Assembly: GCA_019677205.1 (NCBI GenBank)
Contig: JAAMXY010000208.1
Location: 1 to 44,172, forward strand
Reading direction: 5' to 3'
DNA: 44,172 nt
Source: Pinguiococcus pyrenoidosus
Taxonomy: Eukaryota > Sar > Pinguiophyceae > Pinguiochrysidales > Pinguiochrysidaceae
This document shows positions 10,804-23,405 of the stretch, one piece after another. The translations under genes and the position numbers were made by a program. Position 1 is the first letter of the stretch. Each line of letters begins with the position of its first letter. Below the pieces are notes generated by a model. The model was not told the DNA's origin. It made no database searches and worked only from the letters and a program-made list of their open reading frames with translations.

Positions 10804-11096
10804 GCGGATAATACCGCGTAGCTAAGGAAGAAGATGAGGGTCGGGCGCGAGTCGACAGGAGCTTGCAGCTAAGGCGAGAGACCTTTGTTGTGTACCGTGG
10901 TTCTCCTTCCTCGCATTCCCCGTCGTCCTCTCAGGATCGGACTTCGTTGATGCCAGGCGGAGCCTATGCTCCGGAGATCGCACGAAAATACAAACGGTGT
11001 CCCGTCTGTGAGTAGCACACGCGCTGCGAACTATGGTCAAGCCGCGACAAGCTTCATGCTGCACCCACTCAACTCGAGTCTGTCATTTTCAAAAAG
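10804..11096. other. Convergent 3' space
   Basis: About 290 bp between the convergent 3' ends of the TPR gene and the EF-hand gene; nothing recognisable. Confidence 0.5.
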
Positions 11097-12272
11097 CTAC
11101 TGTGTCACTCCCGGGCTTGCGGCAACGGGCTCCGGCGCCGGCTCCGGGGCCGGCGTTGCCGTGGGCGCTTCCTCTCCTTCTCCTTCTCCTTCTTCCCTTG
11201 CCTCTCCGCTGAAGGGAGAGAGCAGCCTCTCAACAAACGACTTCCTCTTCGGCACGTGGGACAAGCTCGGGGCCGGCCCACTCTCTGCGGCGGGGTCGGC
11301 CTCCGCAGCAGCAGCGCCCGCCGCGTCTTTCTCAGTGGGTTTCGAGCTGTCCACGGGGGCGCTCTCCTTCGGGCTGGTGGCCTCCGCGCTGGGCTCCTTC
11401 ATCTGGAGCAAGAAGCTTGGCGTAAGCGATCCCGTGCGCCGCACCGGGCCAGGAGGCCGGTCCGGATCCGCCGAGACTTCGGGATCCGCCTCCTTCGGCG
11501 TCTCGGCCGGGCTGTCAATATCGTCCTCCACGTCATCCAAGCCCGTCTCTTCTGGCTTCTGCTCCTTGGAGGGCACGGGGGTGGAGAGGAGGAAGGAAAG
11601 GAACGACGTCATCCGACTGTGCTGCTGCGGCGGCTCGCTGGTCTGGCCCGCTGGCTGGTCGGACACCTTGTACTTCATGATCTCGAGGAAGTCGTCCAGG
11701 TCCAGGTAGGACTTCTTCTTGAGATCGAAGTACGCGATGAAGGCCAAGACGTCCTCGGGGGACGCATTCTTGCCCGCGTCGTTCAGCAGGTTGCTCAGCT
11801 CGTCCACGGTGACCTTGCCGTCCTTGTTGGCGTCCGAGCGCTCGAAGCTGTTCACGGCCTTGGCGCGCATCTCCTCCGTGAGCTCCACCTCAACGAGCTC
11901 GGGCTTCTCCGTTGGAGCACTTTCCTCTGCCTTTGTCTCTCCCTCCTCGGCCTTGTCTCCCTTCTCCTCCTCCTCCACGGGCGCCTCGGCGGCGGGCGCT
12001 TCCGCGGCGGCCTGTCCCGGCGACTCCACCTTCGGCTGCTCTTCCGCCAGCGGCTTGCCGGCGTTCTCTAGCGGAGAGGGTGGCGCCTTCCTCGCTGGCT
12101 CGTCCTCGGTCTTCTCGTCGTTGCCCGAGGCGGACTCCGGGCTCTGGAGCTCAACGGGCTGCTCGGCGGCGCTTGCTGGCTTCGATTCTGTGGTGATGGC
12201 CGGAGGGCGGCTGGTGGGCGCATCGGCCGTCTCGACGGCCTGCGCCGCGCCTTTTCCGCACACGCTTCCCAT
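11097..12272 (-). CDS. Acidic, low-complexity EF-hand protein with N-myristoylation motif
   Basis: The frame is open from 12338, but I choose the ATG at 12272 (391 aa) because it gives MGSVCGKG, a classic N-terminal glycine myristoylation signal with Cys5 available for palmitoylation. Most of the protein is disordered: Ala, Glu, Pro, Ser-rich tracts (EEEEKGDKAEEGE, EGEGEGEEAPTA). The only folded part is an EF-hand pair at about residues 130-185. The first loop DANKDGKVTVDE has all canonical ligand positions; the partner (DLKKKSYLDLDD) lacks them and is probably structural. A membrane-tethered Ca2+ sensor or scaffold is the likely role (inference). The gene lies head-to-head with calmodulin across a 1.4-kb regulatory region. 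No family assignment beyond the EF-hand is possible. Confidence 0.75.
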   Translation of the reverse strand: MGSVCGKGAAQAVETADAPTSRPPAITTESKPASAAEQPVELQSPESASGNDEKTEDEPARKAPPSPLENAGKPLAEEQPKVESPGQAAAEAPAAEAPVEEEEKGDKAEEGETKAEESAPTEKPELVEVELTEEMRAKAVNSFERSDANKDGKVTVDELSNLLNDAGKNASPEDVLAFIAYFDLKKKSYLDLDDFLEIMKYKVSDQPAGQTSEPPQQHSRMTSFLSFLLSTPVPSKEQKPEETGLDDVEDDIDSPAETPKEADPEVSADPDRPPGPVRRTGSLTPSFLLQMKEPSAEATSPKESAPVDSSKPTEKDAAGAAAAEADPAAESGPAPSLSHVPKRKSFVERLLSPFSGEAREEGEGEGEEAPTATPAPEPAPEPVAASPGVTQ

Positions 12273-14374
<2,102 letters not shown>

Positions 14375-14661
14375 TGACAGCAACAGAAACTGTGCACAAT
14401 GACGTGGACTGCGTCGGTATTTTGCATGTTTTGATCATCAGAGACGGCGCTTCTGTCTTGTTGCGAGTGTTGTACGATGCCTGTCAGCTTCCGCTCAAAA
14501 CATTCAGCTTGATTAACCCATCCTTCGGGGAAGAGGACGTAGGAGACGAGTGTACTCAACAACTTTTTCCAGTGACTCTGCGCACACCGCGCGTCCGGGT
14601 CTGCGGAAGAAAGGAGGCGTCAAGTTCCAACCTCACCTCGTAATTGAACTGAATGAGAAAC

Positions 14662-15673
14662 TTAGTGGTATCTTTCCTCAAACGACAGCGGGTCTCGAGC
14701 AGACACCGGCGCATCCTCTACGTCATAGCTTTCCTCTGGGTTCGAGAAGAACGTGGGGAAGGGGGGATCGTTGGGAAAGCGCGGTCGGGATCTGGCGTCC
14801 GTCACCCGCAGGAATCCGCCTTTCGGTCCCGGCACACACCCTTTCACGATGATCACGTTCTTCTCGGGATCTACCCGAAGTACCCGCAGGCCATCCATCG
14901 TCGCTTTCTTGCCTCCCATACGGCCGGCCATCTTCTTCCCCTTGAACACGCGGCCCACGCCCGTAATGCCGATCGAGCCTGCCGACCTGTGGCTCTTGGA
15001 CGCTCCGTGCGACGCCGGGAAGCCTGCGAACCCCCACCTCTTCATCACGCCCTGGAAGCCCTTGCCCTTTGCCGTGCCTTGCACGTCAACAAACTGTCCG
15101 GGCAGGAAGTGCTTGGCCAGTAGCGGCGTGCCCGGAGGTAGCAGCGCTTCCTTAGAGACGCGGAACTCCGTCATGTGGTACTTCGGCCTCACGCCTTGCT
15201 GCTTGTAGTGCCCAAGCTGCGAGAAGTGGACTTTCTTGATTTTCCGATTGCCTCCGCCGCCGACCTGCAGCGCCACATAGCCGTCCGTCTCTTCCGTCTT
15301 GACTTGCACAACCTCGCACGTGTCCAGGATGATCGCCGTCGCCGCATGACGCTCTCCCCACTCGTCAAAGTACGGCAGCATTCCCGCCTTGACTCCGATC
15401 AGCCCGGTGCGGCGAAAGTGCCTCTCGTACGGCTTTGTCAGGGTCGACAGCTTCTTGTACAGCTCGGTATCTTCCTCCGACGCACTTGTCGGGGCAGCGC
15501 GCGGAGCAGCTACTTCTGCCTGAGGCACATCGATCGAGACTCAGCAAGGAACTCCAAACCACGGGGTTCTCCGATTCGCTCACCTCACTCAACAGCGTAC
15601 TTGTGGCGCAGATACTTCTCGATGGCAGGCTCAGCAGCGCTGGAGGGCGCAAGCTTCGAAGTACTCCTCGCAT
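14662..15673 (-). CDS. MRPL3: Mitochondrial large-subunit ribosomal protein uL3m
   Basis: Two exons on the minus strand, 15673-15584 and 15519-14662 (315 aa), with a 64-nt GT-AG intron. The body is a bacterial-type L3: TGLIGVKAGMLPYFDEWG near the start, the conserved GKGFQGVMKRWGFAG...HGASKSHR stretch that contacts the peptidyl-transferase centre region, and GRMGGKKATMDGLRVLRVD. The short first exon gives an N-terminus typical of a mitochondrial presequence (MRGVLRSLRPPALLSLPSRS: Arg-rich, no acidic residues), hence uL3m rather than a plastid copy. The ATG at 15673 was chosen because the frame further upstream has only non-ATG codons. The protein would act in the mitoribosome large subunit. 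Head-to-head with the CWC21-like gene. Confidence 0.92.
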
Positions 15674-16159
15674 CGCCGAGACTGCCACCAGCGAGCTGCT
15701 GTCTATTTTCGAGTCAGCGCGTCGCTTCTGACCAGAATGGTGCAGGCTCGGGAGGAATGCTGGGCAAAATGCGCCGAATCGAGGTACCGACTGCAGGGCT
15801 TACGAAGAGATGGGTTGTGGCGAGCTGGAACGCGCTAGGCGCCATCTCCAGCAAAATGCGCTTTGAAATATAGCTTTACTTCAGCTGAATCAATGGAGTT
15901 TACACCCAATGAAGTCACGATCCTTCTGGAAGAAACTACCATGATTTGCTGAACTGATTCTGTCGCACAGGATGACGCACTTAGAGGCAAAGGCAAAATA
16001 TCTCTGTCAGTTCAGCTGATGCTTCTTGTCCAAATGAAGGCAAGGGTTTCCTTGCCGCACAATGCTTCGTCGCCTTGTACGCCTCATCCTCGGGTCCAGC
16101 ATCGCTCCCTTTCGTTGTCGCTAAGGTCTTCCAAGCTCGCATAGCTTCTAGAAGACGAG
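15674..16159. promoter_or_regulatory. Divergent promoter region between uL3m and CWC21-like genes
   Basis: 486 bp with no supported coding frame. One CCAAT lies near 15906. Nothing else is recognisable. Confidence 0.4.
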
Positions 16160-17005
16160 ATGTATGGGAACGTAGGTCTCAAGACCGCGCGCGGCTCCGG
16201 CACCAACGGTTATGTCCAGCGCAATCGGGGGTACCTTCGGCCACAGAAATTCCGAGCACGTGTCCGAGATAACACGCAGGCGACGCCCTTTTCCGATCCG
16301 ATATCTGCGCCGTTAAGGGCAGAGGCGGACGCGGAGCTCCTGGAGCACTCGCGAAAGCGCGCGATCGAGGCGAAGCTCTTCGAAGAGAGGGTGCGGCTCG
16401 AGGACGACGGGCTCGAGGACGAGAAAATAGAGGAGAGGCTGAAGAAAATGCGCGCGTCGTTGGAGAGATCGTCTGGCGCAAGAGGGAGCTTCGGATCAGA
16501 GGGTACAAACAGCCACGTCCGAGCGGCGAGAAAAGCGCAAGAGCGACGGAGGCTGAAGGACGCTTTCCGCATTCGCGAGGATTACGTGGAAGGCCAAGCG
16601 TTTGATCGGGAGGCTCGAGAGCAGGAAAAGCGAAAGAGGATCGCTGAAAGGGAAGCAGGGGACGACGACGGCGCGCAGAAGAGGCAGCGAACGTTATCAC
16701 ATCGGGAGCAACGCAGACGGGAGAAGCAAAAACGAGATGGAACTCTCCCCGAACGTCGCGCAGCGGTGCCGGGCGAACTGCGCGACGAGGAGAAAGCCGA
16801 GACGCGGGAGAAAGTGGCGAAACGCCGTGAGGAGTCTTCATCGAGCTCAAGTGACAGCGACAGCAGCAGCAGTAGCAGCAGCGACAGTGACAGCGACAGC
16901 GACAGCGACAGCGACTCGAGCAGCAGTAGCAGCAGCAGTTCTTCCGATTCCAGTTCTTCCGATTCCAGTTCTTCGGATTCCGACGGCGACTCAGACAGCG
17001 ATTGA
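16160..17005 (+). CDS. CWC21: Spliceosomal CWC21/SRm300 (SRRM2 N-terminus)-like protein
   Basis: Single exon of 281 aa. The N-terminus MYGNVGLKTARGSGTNGYVQ is the hallmark of the Cwc21/SRm300 family (compare the known pattern MYxGIGLxTPRGSGTNGYVQ). It is followed by a charged helical cwf21-type domain at about residues 60-105 (ELLEHSRKRAIEAKLFEERV, then RLEDDGLEDEKIEERLKKM). Cwc21 sits on the catalytic spliceosome next to Prp8 and the 5' splice site. The rest is basic/acidic coiled sequence and a C-terminal tract of about 60 residues made almost only of Ser and Asp. It carries Ser-Asp rather than the Arg-Ser repeats of animal SRRM2, so it would be strongly acidic even before phosphorylation. 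Nuclear. Confidence 0.92.
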   Translation: MYGNVGLKTARGSGTNGYVQRNRGYLRPQKFRARVRDNTQATPFSDPISAPLRAEADAELLEHSRKRAIEAKLFEERVRLEDDGLEDEKIEERLKKMRASLERSSGARGSFGSEGTNSHVRAARKAQERRRLKDAFRIREDYVEGQAFDREAREQEKRKRIAEREAGDDDGAQKRQRTLSHREQRRREKQKRDGTLPERRAAVPGELRDEEKAETREKVAKRREESSSSSSDSDSSSSSSSDSDSDSDSDSDSSSSSSSSSSDSSSSDSSSSDSDGDSDSD

Positions 17006-17064
17006 AACGGAGAAAAAAGGAATCACCTTGGCTTGATCGGGTTCTTTCCACGCTTCTCCACGCA

Positions 17065-18213
17065 TCACTGGTTTGGGGAAGACGGCGGCGCCAACGGTTC
17101 ACTGTTTAAATCGGTCTCGAGCCGGGCTCGTCTTTTGCGGAACTCCTCCTCCACACGCGCCATGGCCTCTGCTCTCTCCTGCTCCAATGATTGGATGCGC
17201 TCTAGCTTCGCGAAGGCCTCGGCCTCAGACATGGCGGGCGCGCTGGTGTCGTCGACAGAGAGCTCCTGCGGCACATTCGCTTGGATCTCAGTTGCTGCTT
17301 GCTCACCATCGACCAAGGGGTTCTGCTCCATGATTCGGCGATTCCAGGCGTCGACGTCGAGCTGGTTCTGGAATCTTTGCTGCTCCTCCGCAGACATCGG
17401 TGACTCCATGGCTTGCGCTGCGGCGTCCTGCTCTGGGGCTGCTGCCTGTGCAGCATGGCCTTCTGCCAGCGCCGCCTCGGGTTTTTCAAAGTCAACGGCG
17501 GAACTTGACGTGACTGGCGTCTGAGCCGGAGTCTGAGGCTGAGCTTGAGCCTGAGCCTGAGCCTGAGGCTGCGGCGGAGCCTGAGGCCGAGTCGGAGCTT
17601 CGGCTGATTGCGGAGGACGCTCTACGGCCTCGGGAATGCGCTGCTCTGCTTCGGCGAGACCCTCCTTGAAGCTCTTCTCAAAGAAGTTCTGGACAGGATT
17701 GCCCGCGCCATCCGACAGCCCCAGTTCCTGCGCCATGATCTCATTCTCCATCGTATCCACAAACTGCGACGCAGTGTTCTTCGCCAAAGAAGCTGGAAAG
17801 GAGAGACGACGCAGGCTTCAGTCGCGAACTACTCTCTACCACGACCAGAACAGCTGGAACTCACTTAGATTCCCAACGATCGTGCCCAGACTCTTCGCCA
17901 GCTTGTACAGCTCCGTGGGGCCGAGCAAGTACCAGCCCACGGCGAGGATGACCAGTCCCTCCGGGCCGCCAATGTTGAGAAACCCGTAGTCGTACAGCAT
18001 GTTCAGCCGAGAAGCGGAGGTTCTCGGCTGCCTGCAGGCTCTTCCAGGCAGAGCGGCTTTGGAGAAGGGCGCCAAGCTCCGATGCGGACCTCTCAGCGCT
18101 GCTGCGGGAGCAAAGGAAGCCGTGGCAGCTCTGCTCGGAATGAACGACGTCGCATGGTGCGACAAAAGGAGCAGTCCGACCAAAACAAGAAGGGCGCGCG
18201 GGTACGTGGCCAT
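17065..18213 (-). CDS. HCF106: Plastid-targeted Hcf106/TatB-like thylakoid Tat translocase component
   Basis: Two exons, 18213-17865 and 17792-17065 (358 aa), with a 72-nt GT-AG intron joined in phase 1. The N-terminus is bipartite: a signal peptide (ALLVLVGLLLLSHHATS) and then FIPSRAATASFAP, with Phe at the +1 position as in red-lineage secondary plastids. The mature region starts near LYDYGFLNIGGPEGLVIL and carries the TatA/B membrane hairpin: a short TM helix with the GPE motif, the GP hinge (YLLGPTELYKLAKSLG) and an amphipathic helix. A long C-terminal extension follows, with a Pro/Gln/Ala repeat (PQAQAQAQAQPQ) and a predicted coiled coil at the end (SLEQERAEAMARVEEEFRKR). Such proteins help move folded, twin-arginine substrates into the thylakoid lumen. 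An in-frame ATG at 18423 exists but would bury the signal peptide. Confidence 0.88.
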
Positions 18214-18689
18214 CGTCCAGATACGAAGCCTTCGAGACGCACGACGGAGGCCTCGTCGCTGGCAGAGCTTCGCGCTTCCACGACCGAGCGGAAAGCACCA
18301 GGAAGGGGAAAGGGGCCAAAGCGAAGATTTGGCGGCGGCGGAGTGGCGTAACTTGCAGTGCCTGTCTCTGTCTATACTGGACAGAAGCCGCGACTTTTGC
18401 GAGACGCCACTTTCTGATTTCAATCACTTCATTTTCAATTTGAATTTCTTTCGCAAACTGAGGTTTTAGATATGAAAATAGGGGTCGAGACTTCCAAGTT
18501 TCTGGAAGACTTTTGTTAGGGATGACTTTTTAGGCCCGTACAAGCGAAACGTCAGAGGCGCTTTTCAATTTTGAGCTTCGCCCAGCACTTTCTGCGGCAC
18601 TGAGAGCCTTCAAAGTGCGGTATCGGCGCGCCAGACTCTGCTACACTGCGTTCTGCCGGCGTTCCTCGTTCGTGGAGTTCACGCGGATC
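18214..18689. promoter_or_regulatory. Divergent promoter region between Hcf106-like and eIF1 genes
   Basis: 476 bp with an AT-richer patch near 18415-18480 and no supported coding frame. Confidence 0.4.
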
Positions 18690-19315
18690 ATGAACGACGA
18701 TATCGTGTTCAACAACACTGACGCTTTTGACGAGGCGCAAGACACCGGAAGAGACCAGTCGAAGGTGAGAGAAACTGGGTGAAGAAAGGCCTCCCGTAAG
18801 AGTGCCTTCGGAAGTCGAGGAAAGCGTTCCGCGTTTCATGCGGCGTGAATCATGTATCTGAGCACGTCGGACCTTGTGTTCTGCGCGTCATTTAATTAGC
18901 GATTTGGAGAATTTGCCGCGGTTTGATCGGTGGTTCAAACTATGTTTCGGCTTAACGTCGTCCCGCTCGTTCGCAGGTCCACATTCGCACGCAGCAGCGT
19001 AATGGACGCAAGTGCATCACGACGGTGCAAGGCCTAGCGGACGATCTCGACATCAAACGTACGTGATCGGTGGCGAGAAGAACGAGGTCTGGCTTGTCGG
19101 CCCGCGAGTCTCTCATGCCTTGTCTTCTTTTTACGATGTCCCCAGGCATTTGCAAGGCTTTCAAGAAGAACTTCTCATGCAACGGAGCAGTTCAGAAAGA
19201 CGAAGAGATGGGGGAGGTCATCCAGCTCAGCGGTGACCAAAGGAACAACGTGCGCGAGTTTTTGGTGGACCAGGAGATCTGCACGGATGACCAGCTCGTC
19301 ATCCACGGTTTCTAA
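18690..19315 (+). CDS. EIF1: Translation initiation factor eIF1 (SUI1)
   Basis: Three exons (18690-18764, 18977-19058, 19146-19315) give 108 aa, the usual eIF1 length. The introns are 212 and 87 nt, GT-AG, with matching phases. The SUI1 fold is unmistakable: VHIRTQQRNGRKCITTVQGL in exon 2, then RICKAFKKNFSCNGAV and GEVIQLSGDQRNNVREFLVD, ending DDQLVIHGF. In the 43S complex eIF1 binds next to the P-site and enforces AUG selection. The codon split across intron 2 (C|GC) makes the Arg of the conserved KRI motif. The first exon encodes a variable acidic N-terminus. Head-to-head with the Hcf106-like gene. Confidence 0.97.
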
Positions 19316-19735
19316 GTTTTAGAGTCCTCGCCGCCGTCGTTAGGTAGAGCTTGAATCTCAGCATTCGAGGAATTCTATTCATTTGCACCCAGCAGCACTC
19401 GGCATCGCTTTCCGCAACAACGAATAACTACGGGCCTAAAAACCTCCACGGCACTCCATGGCTGCGTGTCCGGCTCACCGCCACGCCGATATCTGCATAC
19501 CTCCTCGCATGCTACCACATCTCGAAGTGAGCCTTGCTCAGAAAGCTTTGCTCAGAAAGCTTTGCCCAGAAAGCTTTGCTCAGAAAGCTTTGCCCAGAAG
19601 CTCGCACTCATGCATCGAAGCCTCATCGAAAGCAAACGAGTCCCTGCAGCAGCACCGAACGCCGCAGCGGGCTCATAGGGAGGAATCCAAGAGAGAAAGA
19701 GAGAAAGAATGCACGGCTGATCTGTTGCTGTATCC
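19316..19735. other. Convergent 3' space
   Basis: 420 bp between the 3' end of eIF1 (plus) and of the CW-finger gene (minus). It holds the 14-bp tandem repeat at 19534-19603 and nothing else I recognise. Confidence 0.5.
19534..19603. repeat. Tandem 14-bp repeat, four full units plus a partial
   Basis: The unit GCTCAGAAAGCTTT repeats at 19534, 19548, 19562 and 19576, with one C/T variant in the third unit, and then a partial copy. Each unit contains the palindrome AAAGCTTT. It lies between two convergent genes, within likely 3' UTR sequence. Confidence 0.9.
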
Positions 19736-22700
19736 CTACACTCGCATCTGAACTCGTTTCCATGGCTTCTTCAGCTTCAGGGGTCCCGAAAGACCTTCCG
19801 ACTAAACGAGTTGAGCAAGACGTCAGTGGCTCAGGCAACTTGAGAAGGAAGCATTCCACCAGCGAATCAGAACTTACCTTCTGAATCCTTTCAAGTTGGG
19901 CTGGAGACGGCAGGAGCTGCGTTTTCAGGAAGGCACCAACGCCAGGCAGAGCGCCTGGCGGAGGCGAGGGCTTCTCAGCTTTCGAGGACATTCCGCGAGG
20001 ACCTTGGATCGAGCTCGACGCATCCGAGCAAGAGCCGCTGTCCGATGGCCCATTCTGGGCCTTTGACGAAGCGCTCTGGGCCGCCGCCTTTCTGCCGCCC
20101 TTCTTTGGCTTTGCCTTCGGGATGACGTAGAGGCTTGTACAATCGTACGCGGTGGTCTCCCGTCCGAGGCCGGACTCGTTGATTCCCTCGATCATGAACA
20201 TCGAGCTGATGTGGGCGCCCCCGCGACCGGCGAAAGCAGCCCGAACCCGGCCATCTGAGCCGAAGATGATTTCCCGATACGACAACGATCGGCTGCGTGG
20301 TCCAGTGGACATGATGTTGTTCGTGATACCGCCCTGGCGATTCCGCACACTTGCCGTGGTTTCCTCCTTCTCCTGCGGAGCAGCGCAATGATTTCTCAAC
20401 GAGTCCCAGTAGTTCATGTGGCAGAACCATCGCTCAGGAAGCTTCTCTGGTTCCATTCCGGCTTGTAAGCGTCTCCACTTCTTGCACTTCTCACACTGGA
20501 CCCAGTTGCTGATCTCCTTCTTCTTCTCCTCTTTGCCGGGTTTCGCTGGAGACGCGGCTCCACCGTGGCCGTTACCATTGTACCGTACGGAAGGGACCAC
20601 CGCTCCTCCAGAGCGGTTTCTCGTCGACAGCTCTGAAGGGGTCGTGCCACCGTGGCAAAGCTGATCTTGGCCCGTGGCGGCCTTTCCGCCGCTCGACGCT
20701 CCCTTGTTCTTCGGTGGCCGGCCGCTCTTTCTCTTCGTTGCCGTCGTCGAAGACTTCTGCGTCTGAACGAAGCGACTGTACCAGCTTCCCACGGTCGACT
20801 CGTCGTCTTCGGGAACGCCGCAATCCGCGCGACTGGGATCCCAGGCATTCATCGAGCAGTACCACTTGTCGGGCAGCGCCGCGGTGTCGACGAAACTTGG
20901 CACCATGCGCCACTTTGAGCATTTGTCGCACGCCACCCATTTGACGTTGGTCGCCGACACCCCCTGATTTCGTGTCTTCACGTCTCCCGACCTGCCCGCA
21001 GTCCCATCTCCTTCCCCGGCCTCCTGTGGGACAACTTCCGTCTGGAGATCTGCGGAAGAGATGGAATCCGGATTGGCGGCCGCCAAAGACGCTTGAAGCC
21101 TCGAGTTCATCCCGAGATCACGGGACTTCGCTTGCGAATCGTCCTCCTCAGGTGCGTCGCAGGTGCTGCGCCTGGGATCCGATGCGTTGAGCCTGCAGTA
21201 CCACAGCTCGGGCAACTGCTGCTTCTCCTCGTCGGTGAGAAGCAGGCGCCGCCACTTCCCGCAGGCGTCGCAGGCAACCCAGCATGTTTCTTTCTTCCTC
21301 TTTCGGCTTCGTCGCCTAGATTCACGGTACAACGACTTAGTCTTTCTGCGCAGTTGGCTTGCTTGGGACAGGAGTACATACTTTGTCCCCGGTGGACTGT
21401 CGCTCTTGGGCAAGTCCTTCTGCACTTCGGCCGTTTGAGCTTCCTTCGCGTCTCCCTTTGCTCCCCGCTTTGGATCAGACTGACTCGATATCCTCGTCTT
21501 GGCCGCGATCGCGGCCGCTCTACTCGTCCTTGGAGTTGTCGATCCGGGCGAAAGCATGGACGACGTCGGCGTCGAAGACAACGAGCTCAGATTCTCAGCT
21601 TGATTTGCTCTTGGTGGACTTGCTACTCCGGCTGCGGCGGATCGGCCTTCTGTTGCTGATGATATCGAGCCGAGATCGATGCGCAGTCCTGGTGTTAGCG
21701 GAGCTGCATTCTCCTGGCTTCTCTTCTTAGCTCCCTCTAGATGCATTGTCAGCTTCGCTTCGTTGCTCACGGAACTGGCCCCCGGAGATGTCACGGACTC
21801 CGCCTGGGACGTCTCGGAAGACTCGGAATCCGTCATTCTCGTATCAGACGCATCTTCGGTTGCAAAGTCGTCCGACACCCTGTCGGAGAGGCTGTTTGAA
21901 GAGAAATCTTCCGACGACCCCGCCTTCGGCGACTCCACCCCCTTGGCGTCGTGCCTGACTAAACTATCATCAGCCGTCGGCCTTTGGTGGTTTTCAGGTG
22001 CTCCTTCAGAAGCTTCCTTTTCGAGTTTCTCTGAAGAACCGTCCCCTTCCAAGTCCTTTTCTGGCGCAGAGAGAGCAACGTCGTCGGGCGCTTCACCATT
22101 CGTGTCGGAGGCCTTGGCCTCACTTCCTTCGGGTGCTTGAGCGGAGCGGAATCGCTTCGGCTCTGGAGACGAGGAGTTGTCCTGTCTGTCTACCACCACA
22201 CCTGGCGTCAGCGATTCCCCAGCTTCGACCGCCGCCGATGCGCTCTCCAAGGCCCCCGAGCTCTGTACTTCCCCATTGCGGACGATTGCGGTACCCTTGG
22301 TAGAACCGGGAGTTTCCGTGCGACGGCCGCGTGTTCCGAGGTCAGCTGCGCCAGTCGAAGATACCGACCTTGCGCGCTTCCGCGACGGACGGGTGCCACT
22401 GACGTCGTTCGAGGTCATGGCACCCTTCCCAGGCGAGGCAGGCGCATCAGGGCTCAGGAAATCCTTGACGTCCTCCTCGGACGATGTAGCATGCTCCACT
22501 TCAAGATCGCCGTCATCGTTGCCCGCAGATGCATCACTCGACCCAGCGACAGGTGCCGCTGTTGTCTTCCCTTCCTTTCCGCCGTCCCCTCCCTCTTCAC
22601 ATCGTTCCTCGCTCTTCTCGCTCGCCTCCGTACCAGACTCTTCGACGACCTCGTCCATGATCTCATCCGCAGCAGCCTCTTCTTCGGGCGGGGTAGTCGC

Positions 22701-23405
22701 TCCCGCCGGCACCTCGACCTCCTCGTTTGTGATGCTGTCCGGTGCGCCATTCTCCTCAGGTTCTTGTTGCCTTTCCTCCGCTGATGGACTCGCTTCCTTG
22801 TCGTGACGAGGTGGACTACTGCGCGGCGACTTCGTGGCCTTGACAGGCTCGACCGCGACCGCCAGGTCAACTGCCTTTGACGCCGTCTTCATCCCATTTG
22901 GGGACAGCGGCCGCTTGCCGACCTTGAGCCGCCCCTTCTGGAGCGATCGCCATCTTGAGATGTCCTCGTCCTCGGACGGCTGTATCATCCGCGGCGGAGA
23001 CACTTCGGAATCGTTTGGACCAGTCACCGTCATCTCTCCGTCCGACGAAGCTGTCCTCGAGGAAGGCCCCGAGATTCGCGGCGCGCTTCCAGGTTCGGTG
23101 GCGTTTTCGTCTTGGCCACCTTGTCGATGCGCAGCGCCCTTCGCCGGGCTCTGCTCTGACCTTGTCATCTCCGCGGCCTTCCGTTTTCTCTTCCGTTCGC
23201 CCTTGGACCTGTGGCAGAAACCGCCAGTTGACCCGTTAGTGGTGTCGCCCCTTCTCGTCAACCCCCCACAGACACGTCTGTAGAGAAAGGAAGCGTGGAC
23301 GCGGGGGGCTACAAAGCAGGCGTACCCTCTTGATATCCCTCCGGAGGCCCCATTTCTCTGGGCCTCCGCTAAGGACGCCGCGAGAGCGAGTCGGAGAGAG
23401 CTCAT
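19736..23405 (-). CDS. Large nuclear protein with three tandem CW-type zinc fingers
   Basis: The main exon runs 23405-19878. A final exon 19801-19736 follows a 76-nt GT-AG intron (donor GTAAGT) and ends in a basic tail, giving up to 1197 aa. An in-frame 117-nt GT-AG interval at 23325-23209 may be another intron. The first 700 residues are disordered, acidic and Ser-rich, with a basic cluster (KGERKRKRK) near the start. Three CW fingers follow at about residues 705-750, 820-865 and 967-1015. Each has the W-V-x-C-x-x-C-x-K-W-R core and the later W-[YF]-C and C ligands (WVACDACGKWRRL, WVACDKCSKWRMV, WVQCEKCKKWRRL). CW fingers read methylated histone H3 Lys4 in known proteins. A further well-ordered block at about 1045-1100 (YREIIFGSDGRVRAAFAGRG) has no name I can give. 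A chromatin reader role is likely; target specificity is unknown. The exact start is uncertain. Confidence 0.85.

Noticed and set aside
18214-18423. N-terminal extension of the Hcf106-like protein from an in-frame ATG at 18423
   Set aside because: It would place 70 residues before the signal peptide and disable plastid targeting.
19534-19603. CRISPR-like array
   Set aside because: Units are directly adjacent 14-mers without spacers.
22177-22806. 209-codon plus-strand Ser-rich frame
   Set aside because: Antisense of the disordered acidic part of the CW-finger gene.
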